Part shown: positions 19,423 to 28,970 of the stretch, piece by piece
How positions within the stretch are numbered: position 1 is the first letter of the stretch
Layout: each line of letters opens with the position of its first letter
Assembly: GCA_024403355.1 (NCBI GenBank)
Contig: JAKSRW010000020.1
Coordinates: forward strand, 1-51,365
Direction of reading: 5' to 3'
DNA: 51,365 bases
Source: Lachnospiraceae bacterium
GTDB taxonomy: Bacteria; Bacillota; Clostridia; Lachnospirales; Lachnospiraceae
Made by a program: the position numbers and the translations under genes
Notes under the pieces: model-generated
What the model saw: the letters and a program-made list of their open reading frames with translations, nothing else
Database searches by the model: none
What the model was told of the DNA's origin: nothing

Positions 19423-21217
19423 CCTCTATCCCTCCGTAAACCTTATTTTCGCCGATTATCGGCATTTTAATGGTAATAAGCGTACCTACACCCGATTCGC
19501 TTTCGATATCAAATACCGCCCTCTGTTCGGTGAACATTTTAAGACGGAGAGCCGCATTAAGAATTCCGATGCTCTTTTTGCCGCGGATCATTTCAATATC
19601 TACATTGCGCATGTCCTCAACCAGCTGTCTGCAGGCATCCTCCGGGATACCGTTTCCCGTATCCTCTACCTCCAGTACAAGCGTGTCATATTCACGCGAA
19701 ACCCTGACAAATATCCAGCAGACCGAGGTCTTCTTCTCCATACTGTGGACGCAGGCGTTTTCAACAAAGGTAACAAGTGTGATTTTCGGCACACGTATAT
19801 CGCGGCAGTCATCGTCCACACTCACCTCATACATCAGTTTATTGCCGAATCTGTACTTTTGAAGCTCAAGATAAGCCTCAACAAGCCTTATTTCATTCGC
19901 CACCGAAACGTAATCATTTCCCCATTCAACATTCTGACGCTGCATCATCGCGAGCTTCTCCACCATTCGGGCAGTCTCGTTTTCCTGCTTCAAAACGCTG
20001 TGCATTCGGATGCTTTCAAGAGCATTAAAGAGAAAATGAGGGTTAATCTGCGAATGAAGCGCCTCAAGCTCGGCCCTCTGCTTCGCAATATCCACTTCCT
20101 GACGCTTCAGGCGTTCCTTATACTCAGTTTCGATAAGATTGTTGATACGAGTCGCCATATCGTTGTAGGCGTGCATCAGGGTACTGATATCGTCCGTTCC
20201 GTCAACCTCAGGAATCGTAATCAGGCTCTCATTTGCTTCCGATGCAAAGGACTTTGAAAGCACGCTCAAACGCTCGGTAAAGGACTTATTCAGCAGCAGG
20301 AATGTGACCATCGGGAAGAAAACGTTAAGTCCGAGAAGCGCAACAACCAGAAACCAGTTCTCACGGATGGCCGTCCAGGTCACATTTTCATTTTTTAATA
20401 CATAGATATCGAACTGCTTATCATAAAGCTTTATTCTTTCCTTTAAGCCTACGGCATCCGCATCAATTTCAGAAATCCTGCTGAAATCCGCATGCAGACC
20501 GCCCTTTTTATCATTCGAGAAAATAATCTTATCATCAAGGCATATATAAAGCGATGTTCCGTATTTTGCATTCTCAATAGCCTGCACAATACTGCTGTAG
20601 TTAAGATCAACCTTAATAATATTATTACCCGTAATTCCGTTTGACTCCTCATAGAAATCATAATCGCAAATCATGGAAAATACGCGTTTTTCCTCCCAGT
20701 TAACCTTTGTATAATCCACATAAATATAGGTATCGCTGGGGTCAACATAGGGAATTGTTTTTCTGTTAAAGGCCTCAAACTGTCTGTACCATTCGGTATC
20801 GGTAATTTTTGAACGGCGCTGGAAGTTACCGCCGTTTATGATATTCTCATTTTCGGGATAGATAGTCACAATGCTTCGGCCGTTCGAAAAAAGCTTGTTT
20901 TTTGAAAGCTCAAAATATTTGATATAGTAATCAAGATTGGAATTATAGGGCACAACGGAAGCCAGATTTACATTCTTATTTTCCGAAATACGCAGCATAA
21001 GATTATATCCGGTATCACAGTAGTCACGAATCGTGTATTTTGCGGAATCCACTACATTCTGCATCATATCCATATCATCCCTGGCCGCCGTGGAAACCAT
21101 GATGTACATTACCACCGCATCTGTAAAAATCATCGGCAGAATAACACAAAAAAGGAAGATAATAAGCAGTTTCCTTTTTATACTTATGCGATTAAGCAGC
21201 TTTACAAGAAAACGCAT
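19415..21217 (-). CDS. Sensor histidine kinase (YesM/LytS type)
   Basis: 600 residues. Membrane helices at about 17-40 and 288-310 enclose an extracellular sensing domain of about 245 residues. A HAMP-like linker follows, then the His_kinase domain (PF06580) with INPHFLFNALESIRMHS at about 390, the autophosphorylated His lying in PHFLFN. An HATPase domain has VENACVHS as N box and EDTGNGIPE as G box. The start follows AAAGGAGGATAT. It senses an extracellular sugar or the loaded binding protein and phosphorylates the overlapping regulator. The deacetylase gene ends 48 bp upstream on the same strand without an evident terminator, so co-transcription is possible. Confidence 0.93.
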   Translation of the reverse strand: MRFLVKLLNRISIKRKLLIIFLFCVILPMIFTDAVVMYIMVSTAARDDMDMMQNVVDSAKYTIRDYCDTGYNLMLRISENKNVNLASVVPYNSNLDYYIKYFELSKNKLFSNGRSIVTIYPENENIINGGNFQRRSKITDTEWYRQFEAFNRKTIPYVDPSDTYIYVDYTKVNWEEKRVFSMICDYDFYEESNGITGNNIIKVDLNYSSIVQAIENAKYGTSLYICLDDKIIFSNDKKGGLHADFSRISEIDADAVGLKERIKLYDKQFDIYVLKNENVTWTAIRENWFLVVALLGLNVFFPMVTFLLLNKSFTERLSVLSKSFASEANESLITIPEVDGTDDISTLMHAYNDMATRINNLIETEYKERLKRQEVDIAKQRAELEALHSQINPHFLFNALESIRMHSVLKQENETARMVEKLAMMQRQNVEWGNDYVSVANEIRLVEAYLELQKYRFGNKLMYEVSVDDDCRDIRVPKITLVTFVENACVHSMEKKTSVCWIFVRVSREYDTLVLEVEDTGNGIPEDACRQLVEDMRNVDIEMIRGKKSIGILNAALRLKMFTEQRAVFDIESESGVGTLITIKMPIIGENKVYGGIEDA

Positions 21218-21265
21218 ATATCCTCCTTTCGCTTTTTAAATATTCTGTTGACCGGCCCTGCTGTT

Positions 21266-22543
21266 TCAGTTCTCTTTTTCCTGATTTTCGAGGAATTTCT
21301 TTGCACTCATTGTATGGCTGTATACTACGCCGGGCTTCTGGAACTCACCGCGCGAGCTGTACATATCGGTTACGGTACATATCTGATAGCCCTGCTCAAT
21401 CAGCCAGGGAACAAAAAGCTTTGTCGCCTCATAGGTGCTTTCGTAAATATCATGACAAAGGATGATGGCACCGTCATCCACCTGTTTTTTAACCTCTTCG
21501 AATACCTTCTGGGCATTTTTACTGCTCCAGTCGAGAGTATCAACCGACCAGTTTACTAAAGGTGCCTTAGCCAGACTTTTAACAGTATCATTATAATTTC
21601 CGTAGGGCGGTCTGATGATACTCAAAAGCTCCACGCCCAGAATTTCATTAATGATTTCCTGATTACCCTCAAGCTGATGGATAATGGAATCCTTCGATTC
21701 CTTCTTCAGATTCTTATGGTTAATGGTATGGCTTCCGACCTCGCAGCCCGACTCATATATATGACGGAGCTGATCGGGATAATTACGGCTGCACTCGCCA
21801 AGCGTGAAGAAGGTCGCATGTGCACCGTACTGCTTCAGAACCTCAAGGATTTTGTCAGTATAAATACCCGGGCCGTCATCGTAGCTGAGTGCTACCATGG
21901 GCTTGGAAGGGTCCACTCCGTGATACTTGTCTGTTGCGTAGCTCTTATCTCCTGCGTCAGATTTGTTCGAGTCGCTTTTATCTGAGTCATCAGACTCTTT
22001 ATCGCTGTCAGAATCAGATTTATCTGCATCAGCCTTACCTGCACTGCCATCTTCATCAGACTTATCACCCGAAGCGGTCTCAGATTTATCGGCTGTATCC
22101 GCACTGCCATCAGCTCCCGCAGTCTGTGACCCATCAGTTTTTCCTGTAGTATCTTTGCTTTTGTCAGTTCCCGAAGCGTCTGCACTGCCGGCTGCTTCTT
22201 CAGAAGCCTTATCTCCGGAAGCTCCGGCACCCGTTATATCATAGGTCGCCTCATCACCGCTGCTGTTTGCCATCTGTTCGGGCGAAGAAGCAGCGTTTTG
22301 GTCACCTTTTCCGCCTAAGTTAAGTCCGTCAAGTCCGGAAACCGTATTCTTGTCCGCAGCCGAATCCGCATATTTTATACCGGTATCCGCATTCTTGTCA
22401 TCCGAAGAAACCGCCGAATTGTTAAGACTTTGCTGCTTATCTATTTTTGTCAGCTTCACAACATATACCACAAGCACCACGATACCGATAAGCATCGTCA
22501 CCAGCCAGGTTATTTTTAAAGCTCTTGATGTTTTCCTCTTCAT
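21266..22543 (-). CDS. Membrane-anchored polysaccharide deacetylase (NodB domain)
   Basis: 425 residues from the ATG at 22543, preceded by GGCGGTAAA; a longer frame upstream overlaps the lipoprotein spacer. One N-terminal membrane anchor (about 8-30), then a disordered linker of about 150 residues made mostly of Asp, Ser, Lys, Gly and Ala, then the NodB domain at about 210-400. All motifs are present: SYDDGPG (metal and catalytic Asp), GSHTINH (two metal His), RPPYGNYN, VNWSVDTLDW, and ILCHDIYEST (catalytic His). It should deacetylate an N-acetylated surface polymer, probably peptidoglycan or another cell-wall glycan. The long acidic/charged linker is suited to crossing the wall. Confidence 0.92.
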   Translation of the reverse strand: MKRKTSRALKITWLVTMLIGIVVLVVYVVKLTKIDKQQSLNNSAVSSDDKNADTGIKYADSAADKNTVSGLDGLNLGGKGDQNAASSPEQMANSSGDEATYDITGAGASGDKASEEAAGSADASGTDKSKDTTGKTDGSQTAGADGSADTADKSETASGDKSDEDGSAGKADADKSDSDSDKESDDSDKSDSNKSDAGDKSYATDKYHGVDPSKPMVALSYDDGPGIYTDKILEVLKQYGAHATFFTLGECSRNYPDQLRHIYESGCEVGSHTINHKNLKKESKDSIIHQLEGNQEIINEILGVELLSIIRPPYGNYNDTVKSLAKAPLVNWSVDTLDWSSKNAQKVFEEVKKQVDDGAIILCHDIYESTYEATKLFVPWLIEQGYQICTVTDMYSSRGEFQKPGVVYSHTMSAKKFLENQEKEN

Positions 22544-22667
22544 TTTACCGCCATACCTTTTCACCCCAGATCCAGTGCAGATCCGGCATGATAATTTTTT
22601 GAAGAATCCCGAAAAATACGAATTCTCCCACAATTTTAATTGTAATCCGTTCTCACTGATACGTCAA

Positions 22668-22790
22668 TAAAAACTTAACCCCCCTCAGAAGCAAGGGAAC
22701 CAACATCCGGAAGCAGATAGGTTTCCTTGCCTCTATTATATTGTTTAGTCCGGTGTGTACTTTGCCCAGTCGTCACCGAGAATTTTAATG
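22668..22790 (-). repeat. 3'-flank repeat of the lipoprotein pair, copy 1
   Basis: About 120 bp covering the spacer and the last codons of the first lipoprotein gene (coding GDDWAKYTPD and stop). It is nearly identical, with roughly four differences, to 23657-23778. It includes a GCAAGGAAACC / GGTTCCCTTGC hairpin, possibly a weak terminator. Confidence 0.8.
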
Positions 22791-23578
22791 ACAGCGTTAA
22801 CTGCATCATCTGCAACCGTCAAACTATCCCCATCCGTTTCAGCTAATAAATGATATTCGTACCACTCAACTTCCGCATCCCGATTCATATGTGGAACAAA
22901 CCTATATAACCGACTCTTTTCATCCAATTGCATGCGTGGATTATTTTCCATGCCATGTATCCTCAAAAGATATTGTATCGTTCCAAGATATTGCGACTGA
23001 GGAATAAAAGGAGTTTTTGTAAACACCTCTGTACCATTAAAGTAATCCTCAAAGATTGTATTGATTGTGATTCCATTGATTCTTGACAAATCATAACTAA
23101 AGAAACTCTTTTTACCATTAAAATCAACCACATATCCCTGCAAACTTGTTGAATCGTCGGTAACCGGTCCCACCATCATATATCTCAGACAACGCATCAT
23201 ATAATCAGTTTCCATCGTATAATTACCAGCTGCATCGAAGGTATACGTTTCAGTATAATGATCTATTAACAACGTACCATCTACATGTTCCCAAAGAAGC
23301 CTTACAGTACCCTCACCTATTATTTTAAATTTCCATTTCTGTACATGTCCCGTAAAATAGGCTTCCTTATCACTGTAATCAATTAGTTCCAATACCCCTT
23401 CATCAAGCACAGTGCATATATAATCTTCAGGTGTACCCTGACTGTAATTATGGGTTTTCTTAGTAAAGTTGAGTACCTTCTCCTCCGGTTCTTCTGCTTT
23501 TTCAGAGATAAAGATTCTTACACAAGAAGTTAACAAAAGAGCTATCAGACATATACTTATCCATAACCTAATCCGCAT
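22745..23578 (-). CDS. Lipoprotein of unknown function, paralogue 1 of a tandem pair
   Basis: 277 residues. Signal peptide with lipobox LTSC and lipidated Cys19, so it is anchored outside the cell. Residues 1-123 are identical to those of the next gene, and the last ten (GDDWAKYTPD) also match. Residues about 124-267 have diverged so far that only scattered blocks align (QGY-DFNGK; the AVIKILGDDW end). The conserved half looks beta-rich (WKFKIIGEGTVRLLW; YTFDAAGNYTME). I do not recognise a named family. The unit carries its own upstream hairpin and ribosome binding site (GAGGAGAAG). The pattern of constant ends with a variable centre suggests recombination or gene conversion between copies. 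Confidence 0.8.
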   Translation of the reverse strand: MRIRLWISICLIALLLTSCVRIFISEKAEEPEEKVLNFTKKTHNYSQGTPEDYICTVLDEGVLELIDYSDKEAYFTGHVQKWKFKIIGEGTVRLLWEHVDGTLLIDHYTETYTFDAAGNYTMETDYMMRCLRYMMVGPVTDDSTSLQGYVVDFNGKKSFFSYDLSRINGITINTIFEDYFNGTEVFTKTPFIPQSQYLGTIQYLLRIHGMENNPRMQLDEKSRLYRFVPHMNRDAEVEWYEYHLLAETDGDSLTVADDAVNAVIKILGDDWAKYTPD

Positions 23579-23666
23579 AAATACTTCTCCTCATAATTAC
23601 TTCAGCCCTCTATCAAAATTTTTAGCCGCATTGCTTCCCTTTCAATGCGGCAATTAAAAACTTAAG
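23210..23666 (-). repeat. 457-bp perfect direct repeat, copy 1
   Basis: Covers the upstream region and the first 123 codons of lipoprotein 1. By line-by-line comparison it is identical to 24171-24627 (offset 961 bp). It includes the hairpin GCCGCATTG...CAATGCGGC at 23625-23651. Identity stops abruptly within codon 124. Confidence 0.95.
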
Positions 23667-23778
23667 TCCCCCTCAGAAGCAAGGGAACCAACATCCTGAA
23701 GCAGATAGGTTTCCTTGCCTCTATTATATTGTTTAGTCCGGTGTATACTTTGCCCAGTCGTCACCAAACACCTTAATT
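23657..23778 (-). repeat. 3'-flank repeat of the lipoprotein pair, copy 2
   Basis: Near-identical to 22668-22790: same CCTCAGAAGCAAGGGAACC hairpin arm, spacer and GDDWAKYTPD codons. With the 457-bp block it defines a duplicated unit of about 0.96-0.99 kb. Confidence 0.8.
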
Positions 23779-24539
23779 ATTTTTAGGGCCTCCTCTGAAC
23801 AATAACAGGTATCCTCATCAGATTGTGTGGCAATTAATGCATACCTAATTTTTGTTTCTCCTATCAATGTGACCCCATATAATTCAGTGACTTCATCTTT
23901 TATTATACCCTCAACCTCAGGCACACTTTGAAGATCCATGTAGCTCTCACTTAACGCTTCTCTGCTTATCGTCGCTACGGCTTCAAACGCTTCGAAATTT
24001 TCAAGTAAATAACTATAAACATCATCAATTCCTCTTCCATTCAATAATTCTGACTCAACAGAATAAAAATGGAGTTTTCCATTAAAATCAGTAAAATACC
24101 CTTGAATTGTTCTGCTCTCATCATCTTTATGATACAAAATATATTTTATACCCTGAACCATACAATCATATTCCATCGTATAATTACCAGCTGCATCGAA
24201 GGTATACGTTTCAGTATAATGATCTATTAACAACGTACCATCTACATGTTCCCAAAGAAGCCTTACAGTACCCTCACCTATTATTTTAAATTTCCATTTC
24301 TGTACATGTCCCGTAAAATAGGCTTCCTTATCACTGTAATCAATTAGTTCCAATACCCCTTCATCAAGCACAGTGCATATATAATCTTCAGGTGTACCCT
24401 GACTGTAATTATGGGTTTTCTTAGTAAAGTTGAGTACCTTCTCCTCCGGTTCTTCTGCTTTTTCAGAGATAAAGATTCTTACACAAGAAGTTAACAAAAG
24501 AGCTATCAGACATATACTTATCCATAACCTAATCCGCAT
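23733..24539 (-). CDS. Lipoprotein of unknown function, paralogue 2 of a tandem pair
   Basis: 268 residues; lipobox LTSC with Cys19. Identical to paralogue 1 over residues 1-123 at protein and DNA level and at the last ten residues. The middle differs: IQGYFTDFNGKLHFYS, then an acidic helical stretch (DDVYSYLLENFEAFEAV), then YGVTLIGETKIRYALIATQ. It is nine codons shorter than paralogue 1. Both genes keep open frames and their own ribosome binding sites, so both are probably expressed. It lies between glgD and the deacetylase, all on the minus strand. Confidence 0.8.
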   Translation of the reverse strand: MRIRLWISICLIALLLTSCVRIFISEKAEEPEEKVLNFTKKTHNYSQGTPEDYICTVLDEGVLELIDYSDKEAYFTGHVQKWKFKIIGEGTVRLLWEHVDGTLLIDHYTETYTFDAAGNYTMEYDCMVQGIKYILYHKDDESRTIQGYFTDFNGKLHFYSVESELLNGRGIDDVYSYLLENFEAFEAVATISREALSESYMDLQSVPEVEGIIKDEVTELYGVTLIGETKIRYALIATQSDEDTCYCSEEALKIIKVFGDDWAKYTPD

Positions 24540-24627
24540 AAATACTTCTCCTCATAATTACTTCAGCCCTCTATCAAAATTTTTAGCCGCATTGCTTCCC
24601 TTTCAATGCGGCAATTAAAAACTTAAG
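24171..24627 (-). repeat. 457-bp perfect direct repeat, copy 2
   Basis: Upstream partner of 23210-23666. The two copies are separated by a 504-bp stretch holding the diverged part of paralogue 2 and the 3'-flank repeat. Identity ends upstream at the glgD terminator, at the CTTAAG shared with the other copy. Confidence 0.95.
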
Positions 24628-24652
24628 CCCCCTCAGCTGAACCGAAGGGGCC
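24615..24652 (-). terminator. Terminator of glgCD
   Basis: On the minus strand GCCCCTTCGG pairs with CTGAGGGGGC and runs into TTAAGTTTTT. It lies 18 bp after the glgD stop. Confidence 0.7.
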
Positions 24653-24669
24653 AAAATTCATTATTAACT

Positions 24670-25800
24670 TTAAATCTCGTATCTGTCGTTTCTCTCAACG
24701 ATAATCTTAGTCTTGCCGTCCTCGCCCACATAATTGCTTCCGGGCTTGATGGTATCATGACTTTCAATAATACAGTTCTCGATATATGAATTATCACCGA
24801 TGTGAACGTTATTGAGAATAATTGAATTTCTGATTGTACAGTTATTGCCGATATAGGCCTGCTTAAATATAACAGAATTCTCAATCTTACCGTTTACGAT
24901 GGTTCCGCTGGCAACAAGGCTGTTGCGAACCTCTGCGCCTGCATTATACTTTGCAGGAGGAAGGTCATCCACCTTTGAGTAAACATCAGGATACTGCTTG
25001 AAGAAGTAGTTTCTGATATCTGACTTAAGGAAGTCCATATTAGCCTGATAATAATCATCTGCAGATGCGATATTACGCCAGTACTCCTCATGCTCGTAAG
25101 CATAAACCTTCTTGATATCTCTGTATCTGATGATAATATCACGAACAAGGTCGTAGCGCTCCTCATCATGTGCCCTCTCAAGAAGCTCGATGAGCTGACG
25201 TCTTCTGATAACGTAGATACCGGCATTGATAAGAGGAGCATCCTCCTCACCTGCGATATTGGGCTTCTCATCAAAAGCTGTGATACGGCCGTCCTCATTT
25301 GTTGAAACAACGCCGTAACGGCTTGTATCGGCACCCTTTTCAAGACGCTTGCAGACAACGGTAATATCAGCCTTTTTATCAATATGGTACTCAAGCACCT
25401 TATTGAAATCCATCTTATAAATAATATCACCCGAGCTGATTACAACATAGGGCTCATGGCTGTCACGAAGATACTCGATATTCTGGTAAATGGAATCTGC
25501 GGTTCCTCTGTACCAGAAAGAATTATCTGCTGTGATAGAGGGGGTAAATACATAGAGACCGCCCTGCTTACGTCCGAAATCCCACCACTTTGATGAACTC
25601 ATATGCTCATTAAGTGAACGTGAATTATACTGTGTAAGAACAGCAACCTTCTGAACCTTTGAATTAGCAAGACTGCTAAGCGCGAAGTCAACGGCGCGGT
25701 AGCTTCCTGCGATAGGCATCGCTGCTACGGCACGCTTATTGGTAAGCTCACGCATTCTCGGATTATTTCCACCTGCAAGTACTATTCCTATTGCTCTCAT
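24670..25800 (-). CDS. glgD: Glucose-1-phosphate adenylyltransferase, GlgD subunit
   Basis: 376 residues. An ADP-glucose pyrophosphorylase homologue: an N-terminal nucleotidyltransferase domain ([20 protein letters not shown]) and a C-terminal left-handed beta-helix with hexapeptide repeats ([20 protein letters not shown]). In Firmicutes GlgD lacks some catalytic residues and acts as a modulating partner of GlgC. Here the GxG-x-R-L signature of GlgC is replaced by GGNNPRM, in line with that. It starts in an ATGA overlap with the glgC stop, so translation is coupled. The complex makes ADP-glucose for glycogen synthesis; glgA, glgB and glgP are not in the window. Confidence 0.95.
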   Translation of the reverse strand: MRAIGIVLAGGNNPRMRELTNKRAVAAMPIAGSYRAVDFALSSLANSKVQKVAVLTQYNSRSLNEHMSSSKWWDFGRKQGGLYVFTPSITADNSFWYRGTADSIYQNIEYLRDSHEPYVVISSGDIIYKMDFNKVLEYHIDKKADITVVCKRLEKGADTSRYGVVSTNEDGRITAFDEKPNIAGEEDAPLINAGIYVIRRRQLIELLERAHDEERYDLVRDIIIRYRDIKKVYAYEHEEYWRNIASADDYYQANMDFLKSDIRNYFFKQYPDVYSKVDDLPPAKYNAGAEVRNSLVASGTIVNGKIENSVIFKQAYIGNNCTIRNSIILNNVHIGDNSYIENCIIESHDTIKPGSNYVGEDGKTKIIVERNDRYEI

Positions 25801-27071
25801 GCGTTCTCACCTGCCTTTATCAGACTTTCGCCGCCGCCAAGCCAGCCGTTTGCATAATCCTCAGCTGTTGTAACGCCGGAAATAACGGTATTCTTTCCGA
25901 TATGGATGCCATCCGGAATAACTGTACCCTCACCGAGAGTAACAAGACCGTTACAGTAAATCTTGGGATGAAGCTTATTCTCAACCTCATCACCGATACC
26001 GAGCTCACAGCCGTCACCGACCGTAACCTTCTCAGCCATAATAGATTTATAAACCTTTGTGCCCTTACCGATACGGGTACCGTTCATGATAATTGAATCA
26101 CAGACAACAGCGCCCTCCTCGATAACAACCTCGGGTCCGATAACCGAATTATATACGCTTCCGTAAATCTCAGCACCCTCACCGATAATGCTTCGGCTCA
26201 TGACTGCGTTCTCGCCAAGATACTGTGCGGTAACCACGTCGCTCTTGGTATAAATCTTCCAGAACTCCTCATAGAGGTTGAAGTCGGGAACGAGATCAAT
26301 AAGCTCCATGTTCGACTCCCAGTATGCTGACAGAGTTCCTACATCCTTCCAGTAGCCGTTATACTCGAATGCAAATACCCTTCCGCCATTCTGATGGATA
26401 TAAGGAATTACATGCATACCGAAGTCACAGCCGGGCTGATCCTTAAGCTTGATAAGAGCATCACGCAGTACCTTCCAGCTAAAGATGTAAATACCCATTG
26501 AAGCAAGGTTGCTTCTGGGCTTTGCAGGCTTCTCCTCAAAATCGATAACTCTCTTGTTCTCATCTGTGATAACAAGACCGAATCTTGAAGCGTCCTCCCA
26601 TGCAACAGGATATGTTGCAAGAGTAATGTCTGCATTATTCGCCTTATGGAAATCAAGAAGAATCTCATAATCCATCTTGTAAATATGGTCGCCGCCCAGA
26701 ATAAGGACGTACTCCGGATTATAATATTCAATGAATCGGAGGTTCTGGTATATAGCGTTCGCGGTACCGGTGTACCATTCTGCATTGCTGCTCTTCTCGT
26801 AAGGAGGCAGAATACTTACGCCACCAATATTTCTATCAAGATCCCACGGAATACCGATTCCGATATGGGTGTTCAGTCTCAGAGGCTGGTACTGTGTAAG
26901 TACACCTACTGTGTCAACACCTGAATTAATGCAATTGCTCAAAGGAAAGTCTATAATTCTGTACTTGCCGCCGTAGCTTACGGCAGGCTTTGCCATATCT
27001 GAGGTAAGGATACCGAGACGTGAGCCCTGACCACCCGCAAGAAGCATGGCTATCATTTCTTTCCTGATCAA
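25797..27071 (-). CDS. glgC: Glucose-1-phosphate adenylyltransferase, catalytic subunit
   Basis: 424 residues from a TTG at 27071, chosen because GGAGGTGA ends 5 nt upstream and the resulting [18 protein letters not shown] matches family N-termini. The annotated frame runs further upstream into the promoter. It converts ATP and glucose-1-phosphate to ADP-glucose. Motifs: [11 protein letters not shown] (nucleotide loop), [20 protein letters not shown] (activator/substrate site), [10 protein letters not shown] (metal-binding Asp), FEEKP (sugar phosphate), and a C-terminal beta-helix. Confidence 0.96.
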   Translation of the reverse strand: MIRKEMIAMLLAGGQGSRLGILTSDMAKPAVSYGGKYRIIDFPLSNCINSGVDTVGVLTQYQPLRLNTHIGIGIPWDLDRNIGGVSILPPYEKSSNAEWYTGTANAIYQNLRFIEYYNPEYVLILGGDHIYKMDYEILLDFHKANNADITLATYPVAWEDASRFGLVITDENKRVIDFEEKPAKPRSNLASMGIYIFSWKVLRDALIKLKDQPGCDFGMHVIPYIHQNGGRVFAFEYNGYWKDVGTLSAYWESNMELIDLVPDFNLYEEFWKIYTKSDVVTAQYLGENAVMSRSIIGEGAEIYGSVYNSVIGPEVVIEEGAVVCDSIIMNGTRIGKGTKVYKSIMAEKVTVGDGCELGIGDEVENKLHPKIYCNGLVTLGEGTVIPDGIHIGKNTVISGVTTAEDYANGWLGGGESLIKAGENA

Positions 27072-27120
27072 ACAAATCACCTCCATCAACAAATTCGGGA
27101 AGCAAACTTCCTCAAAACTA

Positions 27121-27149
27121 ATCATATCACACCTTCTTGTAATTTTCAA
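27121..27149 (-). promoter_or_regulatory. Promoter of glgCD
   Basis: Minus-strand TTGAAA (27144-27149), 17-bp spacer, TATGAT (27121-27126). It is divergent from the murC promoter. The 27072-27413 gap holds only these two promoters and leaders; nothing else is seen. Confidence 0.75.
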
Positions 27150-27263
27150 CTAAAAAACATTTTATTCCCATCATTTTTTTGTAACTTTTTTACAAGGCAT
27201 TTTCCCGCATTTTTGCAGTCTTGGATACTCTTTAACAGTTTTTCTTTTTTTACTCATTCCTGC

Positions 27264-27292
27264 TTTACACTCCGCTGCTTAGTGGCTATAAT
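27264..27292 (+). promoter_or_regulatory. Promoter of murC
   Basis: TTTACA (27264-27269), 17-bp spacer, TATAAT (27287-27292). The leader to the ATG at 27414 is about 115 nt. Confidence 0.8.
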
Positions 27293-27413
27293 AAAAGCGG
27301 CAGAAACTTCTTTATTGTATAAAAACTGCATAAAGACAGCGTCAAAAAACAGAATATTCAGCATTTACAAGCTTTTGCAGAAGCATATTTCCGGAGAAAG
27401 GTATGGTACACAT

Positions 27414-28817
27414 ATGCGTTATATAGATTTTAGCAATCCCGGCAGGGTGCATTTTATCGGTATCGGCGGCATCAGCATGAGCGGCTTTGCCGAGCTTCTC
27501 TGCACAAAGGGATTCACCGTCACGGGCTCTGACTCAAAGGAAAGCAAGATTACCAAGCGTCTCGAATCACTCGGAATCAGGATTTTTTACGGAAACAGAG
27601 CGGAAAATATTCCCGCCGACTGTGACGTAGTGGTTTATACCGCAGCAGTAAAGCCTGACAACCCCGAGCGTCTGGCCGCTGCCGAACGCGGAATTCCTTC
27701 TATCGAGCGCTCAGGCCTCGTCGGCGATGTAATGCTTCACTATAAAAGAAATTTCTCGGTTGCGGGAACCCACGGTAAAACTACCACAACCTCCATGCTT
27801 TCACTGGTTGCCCTTCAGGCAGGTCTCGACCCCACCATTTCAGTGGGCGGTGTACTTGATGCAATCGAAGGAAACATGCGTAACGGCGGTCCCGACAATT
27901 TCATCATAGAAAGCTGCGAATACAGTGACAGCTTCCTTCATTTTCATCCTACTCACGCTATTATCACAAATGTTGAAGCAGAGCATCTCGATTATTTCAA
28001 GACTCTCGAAAATATGCGTAATTCCTACAGAAGCTTCGCAGAGCTGATTCCCTCCGACGGTCTTCTGGTTATTAATAAAGATATTCCCGACTATACAGAA
28101 CTTTTCAATACGGTTAAATGTCCCGTGATTACCTACGGTCTGGGCGATTCGCCCGCAGATAAGGGCAGCGCCGGCAGCTATTACAGTGCCTGTGAAATTT
28201 CCTACGATGATTATGACTGCGGCCGCTACACTCTCACCTGCAACGGTGAAAAGCTCGGCGAAATCACACTCAGCGTTCCCGGCGAGCATAACGTAAGCAA
28301 TTCCGTTGCGGTAGCCGCAATGGCCTTAAGCTGCGGAATTTCACTCGATGATATCCGCGAAGGTCTCAGCAAATTCAAGGGTACCGAGCGCCGTTTTGAA
28401 AGAAAGGGCGAATTTAACGGAGTTACCGTAATCGATGACTATGCACATCACCCTACGGAAATGCGTGCTACACTTCTTGCCGCACAGAAATGTCCCCACA
28501 AGAAGCTCTGGGTTGTTTTCCAGCCCCACACCTACTCAAGAACCATTTCCTTCAGGCAGGAAATCTGCGATGCTCTCGCACTTGCCGACGGAATAGTTCT
28601 GGCCGATATTTACGCAGCCAGAGAAAAGGATCCGGGCACCATTTCATCAGAGATGCTGGCCAATGACATCAAAGTCAAAAATGGTAAAGATGTTTACTAT
28701 TTTCCCGACTTTGAAAAAATTGAGGACTTTTTAAGACAAAATTGCTCCACAGGTGACATGTTGATAACAATGGGTGCCGGAGATGTAGTAAACATCGGCG
28801 AAGCGCTCATTAAATAA
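27414..28817 (+). CDS. murC: UDP-N-acetylmuramate--L-alanine ligase
   Basis: 467 residues from the ATG at 27414, with GGAGAAAGG upstream; the frame opens 200 bp earlier but only in the leader and promoter. It adds the first L-Ala to UDP-MurNAc in the cytoplasm, using ATP. Rossmann-like N-terminus VHFIGIGGISMSGFAELL, P-loop VAGTHGKTTTTSML at about 116-129, central ATPase with EYSDSFLHFHPTHAIITNVEAEHLDYF split by conserved His and Glu, and C-terminal DDYAHHPTEMRATL. Length and motifs are canonical. It is transcribed away from glgCD and lies upstream of the DnaD-domain gene. Confidence 0.97.
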   Translation: MRYIDFSNPGRVHFIGIGGISMSGFAELLCTKGFTVTGSDSKESKITKRLESLGIRIFYGNRAENIPADCDVVVYTAAVKPDNPERLAAAERGIPSIERSGLVGDVMLHYKRNFSVAGTHGKTTTTSMLSLVALQAGLDPTISVGGVLDAIEGNMRNGGPDNFIIESCEYSDSFLHFHPTHAIITNVEAEHLDYFKTLENMRNSYRSFAELIPSDGLLVINKDIPDYTELFNTVKCPVITYGLGDSPADKGSAGSYYSACEISYDDYDCGRYTLTCNGEKLGEITLSVPGEHNVSNSVAVAAMALSCGISLDDIREGLSKFKGTERRFERKGEFNGVTVIDDYAHHPTEMRATLLAAQKCPHKKLWVVFQPHTYSRTISFRQEICDALALADGIVLADIYAAREKDPGTISSEMLANDIKVKNGKDVYYFPDFEKIEDFLRQNCSTGDMLITMGAGDVVNIGEALIK

Positions 28818-28822
28818 CAAAG

Positions 28823-28914
28823 TTATCCACATTATCCACAATTCCTTTCACGCTTTTGAGAATGCAATATTTAGTGGATTTCGGCTGTTATCCACATTAT
28901 CCACAATTCCTTTC
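28823..28914 (+). promoter_or_regulatory. Cluster of four perfect DnaA boxes
   Basis: TTATCCACA occurs at 28823-28831, 28832-28840, 28888-28896 and 28897-28905: two head-to-tail doublets, each followed by ATTCCTTTC, so a 27-bp direct repeat spaced by 65 bp. All four match the DnaA consensus TTATNCACA exactly and point the same way. They lie 40-130 bp upstream of the promoter of the DnaD/DnaI-like genes. Confidence 0.85.
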
Positions 28915-28941
28915 GACAGTTGTTTAACCGTCATTTTTCGG

Positions 28942-28970
28942 TTTGCATAAAGAGCTTTCTATGCTATAAT
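28942..28970 (+). promoter_or_regulatory. Promoter of the DnaD/DnaI-like/prs genes
   Basis: TTTGCA (28942-28947), 17-bp spacer, TATAAT (28965-28970). It lies just downstream of the DnaA boxes, which places it where DnaA could repress or activate it. Confidence 0.65.

Noticed and set aside
19178..20257. Long plus-strand open frame (359 codons) opposite the sensor/regulator genes
   Set aside because: It is antisense to two well-supported genes, with no start signal and a composition typical of a shadow frame.
28823..28914. Chromosomal origin of replication
   Set aside because: DnaA boxes are present but there is no AT-rich unwinding tract, dnaA, dnaN or rpmH nearby; a regulated promoter explains the site better.
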